NCBI GenBank assembly: GCA_018817425.1
Contig: JAHITX010000099.1
Location: 1 to 49,793 of the forward strand
Origin: Pseudomonadota bacterium
GTDB taxonomy: Bacteria; Desulfobacterota; Desulfobacteria; Desulfobacterales; RPRI01
Direction of reading: 5' to 3'
DNA: 49,793 nucleotides
Shown here: positions 8,059-16,302 of the stretch, piece after piece
Numbering within the stretch: the first letter of the stretch is position 1
Layout of the letters: every line of letters starts with the position of its first letter
Made by a program: the position numbers and the translations under genes
The notes under the pieces: model-generated
Told to the model about the DNA's origin: nothing
The model's database searches: none
Seen by the model: only the letters and a program-made list of their open reading frames with translations

Positions 8059-8199
8059 AGCCAGTTTCAAAACGCCCCATTTTGGCCGATCTTGGCGTTG
8101 GGCTTAAATTTCAATCCTCGAAATACTCAATGTATTCCTGCGGTTGAAATTTTCTCCCGCCTTGAGCTTGAACAAACTGAAACGTTTTGGAAGTGGCTC
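8058..8199 (+). repeat. palindromic GAGCCA element, copy 2 (142 bp)
   Basis: Same ends and length as copy 1 (7755-7896), with about ten substitutions. It is flanked by CAAT on the left (8054-8057) and CAAT on the right (8200-8203), consistent with a 4-bp target duplication. It separates a strong ribosome-binding site from the reading frame of the small membrane protein. Confidence 0.9.
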
Positions 8200-8201
8200 C
8201 A

Positions 8202-8606
8202 ATGAGAAGTTTAAAAACAGCTCTATGGATTTGTGCTTCAGGATGTCTGGCAGCCATTCCATTTGTTGTATTGCCATGGGAAATAATTCAAGATCTCTTT
8301 GTTTGGTTTGGGATAGAGCCAATTCCTGATACCCCGCTATTAATTTATTTCTTCAGAGGTGCTTGTGGTATAATTGGATTGATCGGAATTTATTTTATTA
8401 TACTTGCAAGAAATCCTGTAAAGTATGGCCCAATGCTGAATTTGGGAGCTTATGGTTTAATGGCTTTTGGTTTGCTGAGTTTAATTCTTGGATTGAGTCT
8501 TCAAATGTCTCTGAAAATTTATTTGGGAGACGCTATTTTTGGGATAGCGCTTGGGCTTATCGTTGCTATTCTTTCTCGTAGAGCACAAGAAATCTCAAAG
8601 GTGTGA
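8202..8606 (+). CDS. small four-helix membrane protein of unknown function
   Basis: This 134-residue protein starts MRSLKTALWICASGCLA and has about four hydrophobic helices (residues ~5-25, 45-65, 75-98 and 105-125). It has no catalytic motif that I recognise. I start it at the ATG at 8202; an upstream in-frame ATG at 8187 lies inside the palindromic element. Its original ribosome-binding site appears to be at 8042-8047, now cut off by the element, so expression may be low or may depend on translation through the element. A terminator follows at 8611-8638. Confidence 0.65.
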   Translation: MRSLKTALWICASGCLAAIPFVVLPWEIIQDLFVWFGIEPIPDTPLLIYFFRGACGIIGLIGIYFIILARNPVKYGPMLNLGAYGLMAFGLLSLILGLSLQMSLKIYLGDAIFGIALGLIVAILSRRAQEISKV

Positions 8607-8610
8607 GAGC

Positions 8611-8638
8611 AAGTTGTTTTTTTACACACAACTTTTTG
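8611..8638 (+). terminator. probable rho-independent terminator
   Basis: The arms AAGTTGT (8611-8617) and ACAACTT (8628-8634) are followed by a short T-run, directly after the stop of the small membrane protein. The stem is AU-rich and modest. Confidence 0.5.
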
Positions 8639-8714
8639 TTTAACCTGGGCTTACTCATAACTGTGTTTCTTCCCAATGTCCGGTAAGTATTATGTTCTGT
8701 CAAGGGAGATAATA

Positions 8715-9041
8715 ATGAAAAAATGTCCATTCTGTGCTGAAGAAATTCAAGACGATGCTATAAAGTGTAAACATTGTGGTGAGTTTCTAAATTCCTTCTA
8801 TCCTCCACGATCAACAGAGGAAAAGCTTCCATGGTATTTTCGAAAATCCTTTATTATAATTGCAGTCTGTAGTGTTGGGCCTCTGGCACTGCCTCTTATC
8901 TGGTGGCGTCCGCAAACGACTTTATCATGGAAGATCATACTTACAATAGCAATTATTGTTTTCAGTTGGGTTTTATTCCAAATGACTATGGAATCCATTC
9001 AAACTTTAAAGGAATATTACAAACTGATTGAAGGTCTATGA
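8715..9041 (+). CDS. zinc-ribbon membrane protein
   Basis: The 108-residue protein opens with a zinc ribbon, [23 protein letters not shown], with cysteines as CPFC and CKHC (residues ~4-22). A linker and two hydrophobic helices (about 45-62 and 70-90) follow. This architecture is widespread in small bacterial membrane proteins of unknown role. The ATG at 8715 has an AGGGAG ribosome-binding site. The stop overlaps an ATG of the next gene's frame (ATGA), so the two are probably translated together. Confidence 0.75.
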   Translation: MKKCPFCAEEIQDDAIKCKHCGEFLNSFYPPRSTEEKLPWYFRKSFIIIAVCSVGPLALPLIWWRPQTTLSWKIILTIAIIVFSWVLFQMTMESIQTLKEYYKLIEGL

Positions 9042-9058
9042 GAGGCGGGGCATCAAAT

Positions 9059-10303
9059 ATGAGCAACAACGAACTTTTAGAATTGATGGGAAGTCCGGAG
9101 AAGCTCGAATTGCTTTACCGTAACAAGCCGGAGCAATTTCGTAACTGGCTTAACGAAGCTATAATAAAGCACCCTGAATCAGAGACATTAAAAGTTTGGA
9201 ATGCCCGTATTAATTTTACCAGGCTTTCATTTATTCCGGAAACTAAGGTACCTCTTTTCATTGTTGTTATTCTATCTCTGGCATCCGGTTTTTTGATGAA
9301 ACTACCGGCCTTTTTACCAATAACAGAAAAATGGTTTTACCCCCGATTCGCACCATTGATTGTTATATGTGCTCTTATTTGTTACTTTCTGCCTGTAATC
9401 AACTCTTTTAAAATTAAAAGTATAATTATCGTAGGGCTTTTGCTGTGTACAGCAGTACTGTTGCTGCTACCTGATAACCCGATGTCTCCTTCTATAATAA
9501 TGTCCCAGATTCATATGCCGTTAGTATTAGGCTCATTGTTAGCTCTGGCCTTTATGGCCGATGACTGGACAAAGCCGGACGCAAGATTGCTTTATGTTCG
9601 TTATGTGGGTGAAGTAATAATATATTCAATTCTTATACTTATTGGAGGTATAGTTTTAACCCTGTTGACATTCGGCTTGTTTGGTTTGATCGGACTGTCA
9701 ATCCGGGAATGGTATATCAGTCATATCGTTGTTTTTGGTTTGGTAGCCATTCCTATAGTTGCTACCTTTTTATATGACTCGGCATTGAAAAGAGTCAGCA
9801 AGATCGCAATATTAATCTCTAATGTATTTTCACCTCTTTTATTAATTACTGTATTTGTTTACCTTTTGGCCATATTGTACCAGGGTAAAAGCCCGTATGC
9901 GGATCGTGATTTTTTTATATCGTTTAATGGTCTGTTAGTTATTGTTTTGGCGATTACTGTTTTTTCAATATCCGGAAAAAGCAAGCCGGAGACTTCGAGA
10001 GTGGTGGATAAAGTTAATATATCTCTTGTATCAGTTACATTGCTGATAAACACTGTTGCGCTTTCTGCAATTTTATTTCGACTTTCAGAGTATGGGATCA
10101 CGCCCAATCGTGTAGCTGTAACAGGATCAAATATTTTAATTTTTATACACCTTGTGTTAATTCTTAAAGCATATATACATCAATATAAAAATTCAGATTC
10201 TCCGGACAAACTAAAAAAGGTTGTTGCAAATTATTTGCCAATTTATTCGACCTGGTCAGTTTTTATAGGGGTCATATTGCCTGTAATGTTTGCTTTCCGA
10301 TAA
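9059..10303 (+). CDS. DUF4153-like polytopic membrane protein
   Basis: The 414-residue protein has a soluble N-terminal stretch (~1-60, helical, charged) and then about ten transmembrane helices. The segment RLSEYGITPNRVAVTGSN and the following hydrophobic helix resemble the conserved region of DUF4153 proteins, whose function is unknown. An earlier in-frame ATG at 9038 overlaps the upstream stop as ATGA. I prefer 9059 (MSNNELLELM) because GAGGCGGGG lies upstream of it, but either is possible. It forms a unit with the zinc-ribbon protein. Confidence 0.7.
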   Translation: MSNNELLELMGSPEKLELLYRNKPEQFRNWLNEAIIKHPESETLKVWNARINFTRLSFIPETKVPLFIVVILSLASGFLMKLPAFLPITEKWFYPRFAPLIVICALICYFLPVINSFKIKSIIIVGLLLCTAVLLLLPDNPMSPSIIMSQIHMPLVLGSLLALAFMADDWTKPDARLLYVRYVGEVIIYSILILIGGIVLTLLTFGLFGLIGLSIREWYISHIVVFGLVAIPIVATFLYDSALKRVSKIAILISNVFSPLLLITVFVYLLAILYQGKSPYADRDFFISFNGLLVIVLAITVFSISGKSKPETSRVVDKVNISLVSVTLLINTVALSAILFRLSEYGITPNRVAVTGSNILIFIHLVLILKAYIHQYKNSDSPDKLKKVVANYLPIYSTWSVFIGVILPVMFAFR

Positions 10304-10423
10304 CATTACCTTATAATGTTTTATTGCGAATCTGCGCACTGATTAATTTTGCAAGCAAATATTTTGTTTACTTTTAACGATTGTAATAAGAAAAATATCT
10401 TAGCAGTATAAATAGAGGAAGTT

Positions 10424-10948
10424 GTGAAACAAAAAATCCATAGGTATAAAATGATTATTTTTATATCCATAGCCTTGCCGATTCTCCTGGTATTCATTTA
10501 TAATTGTACTCCAGGTACTAAGCAAATAGCCTATGCCGAAACAAAGCATAGTGCTGTTATGAAGAAAATTGTTGCAGAAAAGGCTATGCTAAGAGAACAG
10601 GCCGAGCAAAGAATGAAGGCTGGTGAAATTATTCCGCCGCGAGTTAAAGATCCGGGATACCCGGTGGCCAACTGTATTCTTCCCGATAACTTTCCGTCGG
10701 ACAATGGATTTGTTTCATTTGACACAGGCTTTTTAGGCAAAATACAGTACACTTGCTTCAATCAGAAAGCAGGCAAATTAATTGTTGCAAGGAGAGCTTG
10801 GTATTGTGAAGGAAGTAATAAAAGGAAATCTTGTATATTGGGTAAATGGGTAAACGGGGAACCAACTTTTAGGGACATGCTGGTAGGTACTCATGAAACC
10901 GGCCTTGGCAATATTACTTTTTATTTTAAAAGATGCAGTATTAAATGA
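10424..10948 (+). CDS. exported protein of unknown function
   Basis: The 174-residue protein starts with GTG behind an AGAGGAAG ribosome-binding site. It has a basic N-terminus and one hydrophobic segment (IIFISIALPILLVFIYNC, residues ~11-28), consistent with a signal anchor; a Cys follows the segment but the context is not a clean lipobox. A charged helical stretch (about 42-65) precedes a compact C-terminal domain with Cys in CILP, YTCFNQ, WYCEG, SCILG and RCSIK, plausibly forming disulfides in the periplasm. I do not recognise the family. It ends 17 bp before the GatZ-like gene. Confidence 0.65.
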   Translation: MKQKIHRYKMIIFISIALPILLVFIYNCTPGTKQIAYAETKHSAVMKKIVAEKAMLREQAEQRMKAGEIIPPRVKDPGYPVANCILPDNFPSDNGFVSFDTGFLGKIQYTCFNQKAGKLIVARRAWYCEGSNKRKSCILGKWVNGEPTFRDMLVGTHETGLGNITFYFKRCSIK

Positions 10949-10965
10949 TAAGATAGTAAGTTGAA

Positions 10966-12291
10966 ATGACAGATTATCTGCTAAAACTTTTGGCAGCACA
11001 TAAACAAGGCGATCCGGTAGGGATCACTTCAATATGTTCGGCTAATAATTTTGTTGTCAGTGCTGCAATGGAATATGCCCGAAAACGGAATCGTTTAGTG
11101 TGCATAGAATCCACGGGGCGACAAGTAAATCAGTATGGTGGTTATGCCGGTATGCAGCCGGAGCAATTTGCTAAATACGTTAGAAGCATTTCTGAAGCGA
11201 TGCGACTTGATGGTGATCAGGTTGTTTTAGGTGGTGATCACTTGGGACCAGACGCCTGGCGTTTCGAGAATTCAGATGTGGCTATGGCAAAAGCTAAGGA
11301 TCTGATTCGTAATTGCGTTTATGCGGGTTACCAAAAGTTGCATTTGGATCCAAGTATGCCTTGTCAAGATGATATGCAAAACGGTCGCACACACCTTTCT
11401 ATAACAACGATAGCGGATCGAACGGCATCTCTTTGCGAAATCGCCGAGCAAGCCGCAAAAGCACATACGGGAAACAAAGCTCAACTCGTGTATGTTGTGG
11501 GTGCTGAAGTACCAACACCTGGCGGAATGCTTGAAAGCGGAAGTGATGAGATACGTGTATCATTTGCCAGGGATGTTGAAGAGACGATAAGCATTATGCA
11601 CCGGGCCTTTGTTAAAAGAGGGCTTGAATCTGCCTGGGATCGTTGTGTAGCACTTGTTGTGGAGACTGGCACATCATTTGGCCCGGAAACAGTGTGTGAC
11701 TATGACAGCAAGAAAACAAAAGATCTTAAGTTGTTAATAGAGGGTGAGGCAAATATGGTTTTTGAAGCCCATTCCACCGATTTTCAGACCCTGCCATCAC
11801 TTTCCAATATGATTTATGATCACTTCGCAATCCTTAAGGTAGGCCCGTGGCTTACATTTACCACACGAGAAGCACTTTATGCTTTGGCATACATCGAGCG
11901 GGAATGGCTGGCAGAAAGACGGGGAGTAACCCTTTCCAGACTTCCCGAACTGATGCAAGAACTTATGGATGCAGACAGTAAGCACTGGCAGGAGCACTAC
12001 CAAGGTGATAAAGCATACTTGCGATATATTTCAGCCTACGGCTTTAGTGACCGTATCCGATATTACTGGTCAGACCACAGATGTTCGGAGGCTATAGAGC
12101 GTTTGTTTGAAAATCTGACAAAATATGGGATTCCATTGCCACTTCTTAGTCAATACATGCCCACTTTGTATGAAGCAGTAAGAGAAGGGCGTATTCAATG
12201 TATCCCGAGTCGTTTGGTTTATGGCAGAATTGAGGAAATACTGGATAAGTATGCAAAAGCCTGTGGTAATTATGCTACAGTCTCATCTTGA
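10966..12291 (+). CDS. GatZ/KbaZ-like (class II tagatose-bisphosphate aldolase non-catalytic subunit family) protein
   Basis: The 441-residue protein matches the GatZ/KbaZ family over its length. Seen are PVGITSICSANNFVV, ESTGRQVNQYGGYAGM, VLGGDHLGP, KLHLDPSMPCQDD, VVGAEVPTPGG, the stretch VFEAHSTDFQT and LKVGPWLTFTTREALYAL. In enterobacteria the family is the chaperone-like partner of the aldolase GatY/KbaY. No GatY/KbaY-like aldolase is nearby, and the His/Asp motifs of the barrel are intact. A stand-alone enzyme, for example an epimerase or aldolase on a ketose phosphate or uronate, is therefore possible; this is inference. The 3' end overlaps the convergent sirtuin gene by 17 bp. Confidence 0.85.
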   Translation: MTDYLLKLLAAHKQGDPVGITSICSANNFVVSAAMEYARKRNRLVCIESTGRQVNQYGGYAGMQPEQFAKYVRSISEAMRLDGDQVVLGGDHLGPDAWRFENSDVAMAKAKDLIRNCVYAGYQKLHLDPSMPCQDDMQNGRTHLSITTIADRTASLCEIAEQAAKAHTGNKAQLVYVVGAEVPTPGGMLESGSDEIRVSFARDVEETISIMHRAFVKRGLESAWDRCVALVVETGTSFGPETVCDYDSKKTKDLKLLIEGEANMVFEAHSTDFQTLPSLSNMIYDHFAILKVGPWLTFTTREALYALAYIEREWLAERRGVTLSRLPELMQELMDADSKHWQEHYQGDKAYLRYISAYGFSDRIRYYWSDHRCSEAIERLFENLTKYGIPLPLLSQYMPTLYEAVREGRIQCIPSRLVYGRIEEILDKYAKACGNYATVSS

Positions 12292-13042
12292 CTTCTTCTA
12301 CTATACGATTAAGAGTTTCACCGGTTTTTGCATGAATTACTACATCGGCAAGCCTGTCCATCGAAGTTTCGGTCATATTAATGATAATCAGCTTAGCTCC
12401 GGCCTGAGAAGCATACTGAGGCAGATAGGCTGCGGGATATACTACTAAAGAAGAACCGAGTGTTAACATTAAATCACAGGATTCTGCCCTGCGGTTAGAT
12501 TCAGCCAGTTCTCTTTCCGGCATAGATTGGCCGAAAGAAATAGTGGCGTCTTTTAAAAATCCGTTACAATCAATACAATGGGGTACTTTGATAGACTCAT
12601 CTGCTTCCAATTGTTGCTGAATCTCGTTTCTGGGATAAATCTTTTTGCATTTCAAGCAGATTGCAAAAGCATTGGTGCCGTGGATCTCAATGATTTTTTC
12701 ATCGGAGTTGCCTGCTTTGTGATGCAAACGGTCTATGTTTTGAGTAACTATGCAATCAAGCTTTCCCATTTTCTCAAGTTCAAACAAAGACAGATGGGTA
12801 AGATTAGGTTTGGCGCTGCTTATAAGCGGATAAATTACTTTACTTCTTAACCAGTATTTCTCACGGGCTTCTTCACTTTCAACAAAATCCTGAAAATATA
12901 CAGGTTCAAATTTATCCCAAATTCCACCTGGGCTTCGAAAATCCGGAATTCCGGATTCCGTGCTTACTCCTGCACCAGTGAAAACTACTATTTTTTTTGA
13001 GTTATGTATTAAATAGGCTGCACGGTTAATTAATTCTTCCAT
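12275..13042 (-). CDS. Sir2-family NAD+-dependent protein deacylase
   Basis: The 255-residue sirtuin has all core motifs. These are GAGVSTESGIPDFRSPGGIW (about residues 22-41), TQNIDRLHHKAGN, catalytic His in EIHGTNA, zinc cysteines CLKC and CIDC, and GSSLVVYPA in the Rossmann fold, with the C-terminal IIINMTET. It removes acyl groups from lysines in the cytoplasm, releasing nicotinamide and O-acyl-ADP-ribose. The start has a GGGGAGC ribosome-binding site. It is a single gene whose 3' end overlaps the convergent GatZ-like gene, with no room for separate terminators. Confidence 0.93.
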   Translation of the reverse strand: MEELINRAAYLIHNSKKIVVFTGAGVSTESGIPDFRSPGGIWDKFEPVYFQDFVESEEAREKYWLRSKVIYPLISSAKPNLTHLSLFELEKMGKLDCIVTQNIDRLHHKAGNSDEKIIEIHGTNAFAICLKCKKIYPRNEIQQQLEADESIKVPHCIDCNGFLKDATISFGQSMPERELAESNRRAESCDLMLTLGSSLVVYPAAYLPQYASQAGAKLIIINMTETSMDRLADVVIHAKTGETLNRIVEEVKMRL

Positions 13043-13082
13043 AGTGATTGCTCCCCTGATTATTTGCGGCTATTTTGAAAAA

Positions 13083-13254
13083 GGGGTCGAGGATTCGAGG
13101 GGTCGAGGGGTCGAGGGTTCAAGTGTTTATCTTCTCATTCCTATGCTCTCTGGGTCGGAATGCCCCGAAACGATGCTCTCAGTCCGTTATCCATAGTGTG
13201 AGACTCTGTATATGCATTTCACTTGAATCCTTGAATCCTGGAACCCTGGAATCC
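13083..13254. repeat. degenerate inverted repeat built of GAGGGTTCAAG-type units
   Basis: The left side has repeated GGGGTCGAGG units ending GAGGGTTCAAGTG (13083-13124). The right side has CACTTGAATCCTTGAATCC followed by CCTGGAACCCTGG (13220-13254), roughly its reverse complement. It fills the gap between the sirtuin start and the 3' end of nadA and could fold as a long imperfect hairpin. No gene is apparent here. Confidence 0.6.
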
Positions 13255-13293
13255 TAATAGGATTACCAACTCTTATGGAGGTGATCCTGTTTT

Positions 13294-14193
13294 TTATCCT
13301 AGTGAAAACTCTATCATCTTACTTACAGCTTCTTTTGCCTTTATCCTGATATCTTCAGGAACCTTTACTTCCCCTTCCATAAATTCCAGGCTTCTTGCTA
13401 CATCTTCCAAAGTTATTTTCTTCATATCTTTGCATTCCATATCCTCTGAAACAGGATAAAATATTTTATCCGGGCAGGCTTTTTTCATTGGATGAAGTAT
13501 TCCTATTTCAGTGCCTATAATAAAAGTCTTGTTTTCAGATTCTGCTGCATATTTTATCATTCCGGATGTGCTTAAAATAAGATCTGCAAGTTCAAGAACT
13601 TCCATGCGGCATTCGGGATGAGCCATAAAAAGTGCTTCAGGATGCTTGCTTTTTGCTTTTAGCACTTTTTCTGCTGTAAGGCTGTCATGTATAGGGCAAT
13701 ATCCTTCCCAAAGATGTAATTTCTTTTTTGTATGCAAAGCTGCATATTTTGCAAGATTTCTGTCCGGCACCATTAAGATCTCATCAGCGTCAAGGCTGTT
13801 AACAATACCTACTACATTAGCAGATGTACAGCATATGGTAGAAAGCGCCTTCACTGCCGCAGTTGAGTTCACATATGTAACAACCGGCATGGAAGGAATT
13901 TCTTTAAGCTTATTTGCAAGTGCTTCGGGTGTTACCATATCAGCCATAGGACAGCCTGCATCTTTTCCGGGAAGTAAAACTATTTTTTCAGGCGACATTA
14001 TAGAGGCTGTTTCAGCCATAAAATGAACCCCGCAAAACACAATAACCTTAGCATCGGTTTGTGATGCCTTTATACTCAGCTCAAGAGAGTCTCCGCAAAG
14101 GTCGGCCACATCCTGTATTTCAGGCGGCTCATAATTATGTGCAAGCATAATCGCCTTTCTTTGTTTCAAAAGACTCCTGACTTTATCTTTCAT
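13294..14193 (-). CDS. nadA: quinolinate synthase NadA
   Basis: NadA condenses iminoaspartate with dihydroxyacetone phosphate to quinolinate in de novo NAD synthesis, using a [4Fe-4S] cluster. The 299-residue length fits the short NadA class. Motifs seen are MLAHNYEPPEIQDVAD near the N-terminus, FCGVHFMAETA, the cluster cysteines in ICCTSANVVG, in GYCPIHDSL and in MECKDMKKITLE, and HPECRMEV. The start has a GGAGG ribosome-binding site. It follows lolA by 13 bp, so the two are surely co-transcribed. No nadB or nadC lies in the window. Confidence 0.95.
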   Translation of the reverse strand: MKDKVRSLLKQRKAIMLAHNYEPPEIQDVADLCGDSLELSIKASQTDAKVIVFCGVHFMAETASIMSPEKIVLLPGKDAGCPMADMVTPEALANKLKEIPSMPVVTYVNSTAAVKALSTICCTSANVVGIVNSLDADEILMVPDRNLAKYAALHTKKKLHLWEGYCPIHDSLTAEKVLKAKSKHPEALFMAHPECRMEVLELADLILSTSGMIKYAAESENKTFIIGTEIGILHPMKKACPDKIFYPVSEDMECKDMKKITLEDVARSLEFMEGEVKVPEDIRIKAKEAVSKMIEFSLG

Positions 14194-14206
14194 TTAAATC
14201 CTCCAA

Positions 14207-14869
14207 TTACTCACCCATTTTCAGGACTTCAGTACCTTTAGGTATCTTAAAACTAAAAACCGAATCCGGGTTGTCAACAAACTTTGAATCAATAAGTTCG
14301 ATTTCGGTTTCATCATCATATAAATTATAAATTCCGATTTTTGCAATTTCAAAAGTTGTTTTTAAAATATAAAGATGTACATAAGCTAACTCGACCCTTT
14401 TTTCATTGGGTATTAATTTTAATGCAAAATATTTATCGTTGTCATTTTTTATTGTAACCGAAAAATTATGCCGGATAATACTTATATCCGATAAAAAACT
14501 TGCTCCCTTACCTGCACCAAAAAATTCCGGAGCTTTGCCTACCATAACCTGGTTGTCATCCGGTCTGTAAATCCAGATGCTTTCTCCGTCTGTAACAACA
14601 GTCTGTTTATCGGGTTTCTCGTATTCCCATCTCATCATACCGGGACGCTTAACCAGTATCCGGCCTTCTGCGACATCTGATATTCCCATAGCCTTTAATG
14701 TTGACATCTGGATAAACTTAGCAACAAAACCGGGAACTGAATATTTTTTTTCCAGCTTTACCATAATCTGATTGGCTGTTAATGAATCTTCTTTTACTTT
14801 AGCATAAGAAAAAAAACAGGTCAGACAGAATATAATGGCAAAGCTTATAATTATTGCTCTTAATTTCAT
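14207..14869 (-). CDS. lolA: outer-membrane lipoprotein carrier protein LolA
   Basis: The 220-residue periplasmic chaperone carries lipoproteins from the inner membrane to the outer membrane. It has a signal peptide (MKLRAIIISFAIIFCLTCFF...) and the LolA pattern: an early amphipathic helix, FVAKFIQMST, EGRILVKRPGMMRWEYEKPDKQTVVTDG, IWIYRPDDNQV and a C-terminal SKFVDNPDSVFSFKIPKGTEVL. The moderately long mature chain is normal for Desulfobacterota. It is the first gene of a lolA-nadA operon, divergent from the TauE/SafE gene. Confidence 0.9.
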   Translation of the reverse strand: MKLRAIIISFAIIFCLTCFFSYAKVKEDSLTANQIMVKLEKKYSVPGFVAKFIQMSTLKAMGISDVAEGRILVKRPGMMRWEYEKPDKQTVVTDGESIWIYRPDDNQVMVGKAPEFFGAGKGASFLSDISIIRHNFSVTIKNDNDKYFALKLIPNEKRVELAYVHLYILKTTFEIAKIGIYNLYDDETEIELIDSKFVDNPDSVFSFKIPKGTEVLKMGE

Positions 14870-15046
14870 ATGATATGTTTAACCTTTACGAGTTAGTTTA
14901 TAAACCGCCACATAATTTATTTACCATCTAGAAAATTATTTTATTTACTGATTCCTACAATAAAAAAAAGATGCTTGCAAGATATAAGGTTGGACGAAAA
15001 TATTCAACAATATATGAATATAGCCGGAAACACAGCGTAAATTGGC

Positions 15047-15075
15047 TTGACACATATAAAGCCTGCTTATACGAT
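15047..15075 (+). promoter_or_regulatory. sigma70-type promoter for the TauE/SafE gene
   Basis: TTGACA (15047-15052), a 17-bp spacer, and TACGAT (15070-15075; TATACG overlaps it) make a good housekeeping promoter. Transcription would start near 15082, about 50 bp before the ATG at 15135. Confidence 0.65.
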
Positions 15076-15134
15076 AAGTAAAAAATTTATTATTATCTAA
15101 TCTAAAACCTTAATGTTGCAACAGGAATTATGCA

Positions 15135-16097
15135 ATGTTTTTCCAAACAGCAGGTATTGAAGTTTCTTTATGGGTTCCACCGCTTGTAGCTTTTGTTATC
15201 TCATTTTTCACTTCTATGGGTGGTGTGTCCGGTGCTTTTTTGCTGCTTCCTTTTCAGGTTTCCGTTTTAGGCTATTCAAATCCATCGGTAAGCGCAACCA
15301 ATCAGTTGTTTAATATCGTAGCTATTCCAAGCGGAATCTATCGTTATTGCAAGGAAGGAAGAATGGTGTGGCCGCTTGCATGGGTTATAGTGGTCGGCAC
15401 TCTTCCAGGGGTATTTATCGGCGCTGTTGTGCGGGTTGCATATCTTCCTGATCCGAAGAATTTCAAGCTGTTTGCGGCTTTTGTTTTGTTGTACATTGGT
15501 GCAAGGTTGATACGCGATCTTTTATCAAAAAACGCTAAAGGTGCAGACAAGACCTTGAGCGAAAACCGTTTTCAGGATATGGTTCGCAATCATCTATTAG
15601 AGGCCGCACAATCTGACAAGTCAGGCTGTGAAGCAATTCCGGCTGTAAAGGTTACGCATTTTAATTTAAAACGATTGGGGTATAAATTTTACGGCGAACA
15701 GTTTGATGTATCCTTCTGGGGGATATTTATTTTAAGCTTTGTCGTTGGCATAGTAGGTGGAATATACGGAATCGGCGGCGGAGCAATTATTGCACCCTTT
15801 TTAGTAACATATTTCGGATTGCCGGTTTACACCATAGCCGGGGCAGCACTTATGGGTACATTTGTCACCTCAATAGCAGGCGTTGCTTTCTATCAGGCTA
15901 TTGCACCGTTTTATCCCAATATATCCGTTGCTCCGGATTGGTTTTTGGGAATTTTATTCGGGCTGGGAGGAATGGCCGGAATATATCTTGGTGCCCGCTG
16001 CCAGAAATTTGTTCCGGCTAAAGTTATCAAATGGATGCTTGCGGGTATAATTACGCTTACGGCATTGAAATATCTGGCAGGGTTTCTGGGATTCTGA
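15135..16097 (+). CDS. TauE/SafE-family anion (sulfite/sulfonate) exporter
   Basis: The 320-residue membrane protein has about eight helices in two related halves. Family signatures appear as the GGVSGAFLLLPFQV helix with NPSVSATNQLFN in the first half and VGGIYGIGGGAIIAPFLV with TIAGAALMGTFVTS in the second. A cytoplasmic loop of about 55 residues (~135-185) separates the halves. The family exports sulfite, sulfonates or other small anions. Sulfur-anion export would suit a sulfate reducer, but the substrate is inferred. It appears monocistronic behind the promoter at 15047-15075. Confidence 0.88.
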   Translation: MFFQTAGIEVSLWVPPLVAFVISFFTSMGGVSGAFLLLPFQVSVLGYSNPSVSATNQLFNIVAIPSGIYRYCKEGRMVWPLAWVIVVGTLPGVFIGAVVRVAYLPDPKNFKLFAAFVLLYIGARLIRDLLSKNAKGADKTLSENRFQDMVRNHLLEAAQSDKSGCEAIPAVKVTHFNLKRLGYKFYGEQFDVSFWGIFILSFVVGIVGGIYGIGGGAIIAPFLVTYFGLPVYTIAGAALMGTFVTSIAGVAFYQAIAPFYPNISVAPDWFLGILFGLGGMAGIYLGARCQKFVPAKVIKWMLAGIITLTALKYLAGFLGF

Positions 16098-16302
16098 TTA
16101 TAACAGTTTGTCTGGTTTTATACTCTTTCAACATCTCTGCGCTCCCATATTTCTTGGTTTAACTCTTGAGTATAACTAAAAAATATGGCATATTAATCAA
16201 TAAAATATTTGCGTTCTTTTTATGTAACCAGATAATGATACATAACTTAGCATAATTACTTATATTAGATAGATATAACTTAACTGCACGGGAGTAATAA
16301 TT

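Noticed and set aside
7755-8199. CRISPR array suggested by two like-oriented repeats with a spacer
   Set aside because: The units are 142 bp palindromes, only two are adjacent, and the other copies are dispersed; no cas genes.
13646-14026. 126-codon plus-strand frame opposite nadA
   Set aside because: It is a shadow of the conserved quinolinate synthase reading frame.
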